A stretch of 8,475 nucleotides of DNA from Candidatus Methanoplasma reticulitermitis (GTDB lineage Archaea; Thermoplasmatota; Thermoplasmata; Methanomassiliicoccales; Methanomethylophilaceae): contig JAITTK010000093.1 in assembly GCA_031287135.1 (NCBI GenBank), positions 1 through 8,475 on the forward strand, read 5' to 3'. Positions 6,468 through 8,475 of the stretch are shown piece after piece. The notes beneath the pieces are model-generated. The model made no database searches and was not told the DNA's origin. It saw nothing but the letters and a program-made list of their open reading frames with translations. The translations under genes were made by a program, and so were the position numbers. Each line of letters begins with the position of its first letter. The first letter of the stretch is position 1.

Positions 6468-6480
6468 ATATATAATATAT
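6468..6480 (-). promoter_or_regulatory. TATA box for the binding-protein/importer operon
   Basis: On the - strand the run ATATATTATATAT lies about 40-50 bases before the binding-protein start, so transcription would begin near 6448. The inverted-repeat operator at 6478-6498 overlaps its upstream edge, where the TFB contact (BRE) would lie. Confidence 0.6.
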
Positions 6481-6498
6481 TGGACGTATCATCCAATA
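6478..6498. promoter_or_regulatory. Inverted-repeat operator, site 1
   Basis: TATTGGA and TCCAATA form a perfect seven-base inverted repeat around a seven-base spacer (CGTATCA). The 16-base core at 6480-6495 matches the one at 6559-6574 at 14 positions. The site touches the upstream edge of the - strand TATA box, so a bound regulator could block or recruit transcription factors for the importer operon. Confidence 0.6.
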
Positions 6499-6549
6499 AC
6501 TGTCAGGCAGTATCTAAAAAAATCCTGGCATCCGTTCATGTACCAACCG

Positions 6550-6557
6550 TTATATAT
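6550..6557 (+). promoter_or_regulatory. TATA box for the system B exporter operon
   Basis: TTATATAT lies about 45 bases before the ATPase start at 6599, predicting transcription from about 6578, just before the AGGTG ribosome-binding site at 6584-6588. The second operator copy begins at its downstream edge. Confidence 0.6.
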
Positions 6558-6577
6558 GTTGGACATATCTTCCAGCA
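6557..6577. promoter_or_regulatory. Inverted-repeat operator, site 2
   Basis: TGTTGGA and TCCAGCA form an inverted repeat with six of seven pairs around the spacer CATATCT. It shares the TTGGAC.TATC.TCCA pattern with site 1, 79 bases away. It lies between the + strand TATA box and the predicted transcript start, the classic place for a repressor site in archaea. Confidence 0.6.
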
Positions 6578-6598
6578 AGATATAGGTGTGCAGTCCCG

Positions 6599-7459
6599 AT
6601 GTCCGATATCATAGTTGTGGAAGGCCTTGTTAAAAAGTACGGTGACAAGGCTGCGGTCGACAGGCTTGACCTTAGGGTCACAAAAGGGAAGATGTTCGGG
6701 TTTTTGGGACCCAACGGAGCCGGGAAGACCACGACCGTGAGGGTAATCTCGACACTGACGGATTTCTCCGAGGGAAAGGTTTGGGTGGGAGGATACGACA
6801 TAGCTAAGAAGCCGAGGGAGGCGAAGAAACTGATGGGCGTGATCCAGCAGCATATCAGTTTGGATAAGGATCTGACGGTCAGAGAGAATATGATGCATCA
6901 CGCCATGATGCACAAGATACCTCCGGGGGACAGGAAGAAGAGAATCGAAGAACTATCCCTTTACGTGGGCCTTGACGGATACATGGACAGGATGATCGAT
7001 TCGCTTTCCGGCGGGTGGAAGAAACGGGCGGCGATCGTATGCTCCCTCATCCACGAACCCGAGATCCTTTTCCTCGACGAACCGACCGTGGGCCTCGACA
7101 TCCAGGCAAGGCGGCTGCTGTGGGATCTGATAAGGAAACTGAACGACGGCGGGACCACCATCTTCCTGACATCGCATTACATAGAGGAGATAGAGGCCCT
7201 GTGCGATAACGTCGGGATAATAGACAATGGGAGGCTGATAGCCATGGGGACGCCGTCAGACCTCTGCAACAAGATCGGGTCCACCGCAGTGGAATACCAC
7301 GGAAAGGACGGCCGTACTGTATACAGATACTTCCCGTCCAGAGGCGAAGCGAACGATTTCGCCGCCACTCTCGACGAAACGAATACCGTGCTCATCAGGA
7401 ACACCAGTCTGGAGGATTGTTTCGTGGAGCTCACCGGAAAGAAAGTGGAGGAGAAATGA
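6599..7459 (+). CDS. ABC-2-type exporter ATPase (system B)
   Basis: This 286-aa ATPase has Walker A GPNGAGKTT (37-45), Q-loop QQH (83-85), signature LSGGW (136-140), Walker B ILFLDEP (156-162), H193 in SHYIEEIE, and the C-terminal extension with TSLEDCF typical of DrrA-like exporter ATPases. The ATG at 6599 follows AGGTG by ten bases. The numbering of all motifs is identical to the system A ATPase, and about half the residues are the same. Both share the uncommon signature LSGGWK and a His-rich stretch (HHAMMHK here, HHAILHK there), so they are recent enough paralogues to have the same kind of partner. The stop codon overlaps the start of its permease. It is transcribed divergently from the importer operon, apparently under a shared regulator. 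Confidence 0.93.
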   Translation: MSDIIVVEGLVKKYGDKAAVDRLDLRVTKGKMFGFLGPNGAGKTTTVRVISTLTDFSEGKVWVGGYDIAKKPREAKKLMGVIQQHISLDKDLTVRENMMHHAMMHKIPPGDRKKRIEELSLYVGLDGYMDRMIDSLSGGWKKRAAIVCSLIHEPEILFLDEPTVGLDIQARRLLWDLIRKLNDGGTTIFLTSHYIEEIEALCDNVGIIDNGRLIAMGTPSDLCNKIGSTAVEYHGKDGRTVYRYFPSRGEANDFAATLDETNTVLIRNTSLEDCFVELTGKKVEEK

Positions 7460-8211
7460 TGTTCGAACTTCTCAGGGAGACGTACTATGTCGCCTGGGGC
7501 GATATCAAATTCATGAGACACAACGCGCTGAACATACTGATCTCCAGCATGATGAGCCCGCTGCTGTATCTATTGGCTTTCGGTTTCGGGCTCGGAAGGG
7601 GACTGGAGATGGACGGGGTCCCGTACATCGCTTTCATAATCCCCGGCATCGCCGCGCTGACGTCGCTCTCGGCGTCCTTCTCGTCAACGTCCACGCGCAT
7701 GAACGTCCAGCGCCTGTACTATCGTTCGTTCGACGAGATGATGATGTGTCCGCTGGGCACGGCGTCGGTGGTCCTCGGGAAATCAATGCTCGGAGCGACC
7801 AGGGGGCTGATGAGCAGCGCGATAATATTCGCCATAGGGTTTGCCCTTGCCCCGGACCATCTTCATCTGACGCCCCTGTTCGTCATATGTATCGTTTTGT
7901 CATGTTTCACGTTCTCATTCCTGGGCGTGACCGCGGCGCTTCTGGCGAAATCACATCAGAGCATGGCCACGTTCAGCAGCCTCGTCATACTGCCCATGAC
8001 GTTCCTCTGCGGCACGTTCTTCTCCGTGAGTTCTCTTCCCGCGGTGTTCCAGGCCGCTCTGTTCGCCCTGCCCCTCACACATTCCAGTGTGACCGCGAGG
8101 GCTTCGTCGCTGGGATGGGATTTCCCATGGATATCGCTGGCGGTACTGGCGTGCTTCTGTTTGGCGTTCTTCGCGATCAACGTCTACCTGATAAAGAGCA
8201 AGAGGGTGTGA
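7459..8211 (+). CDS. ABC-2-type exporter permease (system B)
   Basis: This 250-aa polytopic permease with about six helices is paired with the ATPase upstream. It has the same landmarks as the system A permease: VAWGD near the start, PLLYLLAFGFGLG, FIIPGI, SFDEMMMCPL, ASVVLGKS, MTFLCGTFF and the end YLIKSKRV. GGAGG at 7447-7451 lies seven bases before the ATG at 7459, which overlaps the ATPase stop as TGATG. The adjacent ATG at 7456 is only four bases from GGAGG and would add one residue. No polar extracellular domain or peptidase domain is present, so it is not a double-glycine peptide exporter of the C39 type. The substrate is unknown. Confidence 0.92.
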   Translation: MFELLRETYYVAWGDIKFMRHNALNILISSMMSPLLYLLAFGFGLGRGLEMDGVPYIAFIIPGIAALTSLSASFSSTSTRMNVQRLYYRSFDEMMMCPLGTASVVLGKSMLGATRGLMSSAIIFAIGFALAPDHLHLTPLFVICIVLSCFTFSFLGVTAALLAKSHQSMATFSSLVILPMTFLCGTFFSVSSLPAVFQAALFALPLTHSSVTARASSLGWDFPWISLAVLACFCLAFFAINVYLIKSKRV

Positions 8212-8212
8212 G

Positions 8213-8475
8213 ATGCTCGACCGGTTCTCATCCCCGTGCGGGGGCACCGGGCCGTCCGATCCGTTCAATCTCGCCCTGGCCGCGGAGAAAGATGGGGACA
8301 TCGAGGCCGCTGAGACGCTCTACAGAGAATCGGCTGGACGCGGTAACACCAGAGCGATGGTGAATCTGGGGGTGATGCTGATAGACCGGGAAGGATCCGG
8401 GAAGGAGGCGGTCTCCCTTTTCGAAAAGGCCGCCGGACTCGGGGACAGCTCGGGAATGAGGAATATGGGCTACGT
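8213..8475 (+). CDS. Sel1-repeat (TPR-like) protein, N-terminal part
   Basis: An open frame starts at ATG 8213, one base after the stop of the permease, and runs past the window edge; 87 residues are visible. After a short N-terminus (MLDRFSSPCGG) the sequence consists of Sel1-like helical repeats. The first is DGDIEAAETLYRESAGRGN (27-45), and the next starts AMVNLGVMLID (48-58) and contains AVSLFEKAAGLGD (66-78). Sel1 repeats form a solenoid used for protein-protein contacts. GGTG lies four bases before the start, and the one-base gap suggests cotranscription with the system B exporter. No signal peptide is seen, so it is probably cytoplasmic. A role as an adaptor for the exporter is only a guess from position. 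Confidence 0.8.
   Translation, partial: MLDRFSSPCGGTGPSDPFNLALAAEKDGDIEAAETLYRESAGRGNTRAMVNLGVMLIDREGSGKEAVSLFEKAAGLGDSSGMRNMGY

Overview
The window looks archaeal and most resembles a methanogen of the Thermoplasmata, order Methanomassiliicoccales. This is an inference from style, not a database match. The signs are A/T-only TATA-like boxes about 25 bases before the expected transcript starts, Shine-Dalgarno sites of the GGAGG/GGTG type, GTG and TTG starts, heavy use of AGG and ATA codons, tightly overlapping genes, and a binding protein carrying a dockerin-like calcium-loop module. GC content is moderate, and by eye it drops around positions 890-1215.

Region 1 (1-1136, + strand) is the unusual part. 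Two genes in tandem encode small secreted-peptide precursors. They share an almost perfectly identical 5' segment (131 of 132 bases, including the ribosome-binding region and the leader), which ends exactly at a double-glycine motif. After it the two cores are unrelated: 64 and 82 residues, hydrophobic and rich in Gly, Ala and Ile. Each precursor is followed by a very small membrane protein gene (34 aa with one helix, 64 aa with two helices). The layout is that of class II bacteriocin and immunity gene pairs, here in an apparent archaeon. No double-glycine (C39) peptidase exporter lies in the window.

Region 2 (1219-6429, - strand) reads from right to left as one operon-like run. It holds a membrane-anchored substrate-binding protein with an N-terminal dockerin-like module, then a hairpin plus U-tract, then two FecCD/BtuC-type importer permeases, then an ABC-2-type ATPase and its permease. 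The position where an importer ATPase (BtuD/FecE type) would be expected holds the exporter-type ATPase instead.

Region 3 (6430-6598) is a divergent promoter region. Each direction has a TATA box, and each TATA box is touched by a copy of the same inverted-repeat operator (TTGGAC.TATC.TCCA core). One regulator therefore probably controls both operons.

Region 4 (6599-8475, + strand) holds a second ABC-2 ATPase and permease pair, a paralogue of the pair in region 2 (about 51% identical in the ATPase by hand count, without gaps). The start of a Sel1-repeat protein follows and runs off the window. A metal, corrinoid or chelator uptake system bracketed by two paralogous exporters under a shared operator suggests a single homeostasis module, but the ligand cannot be read from the sequence.
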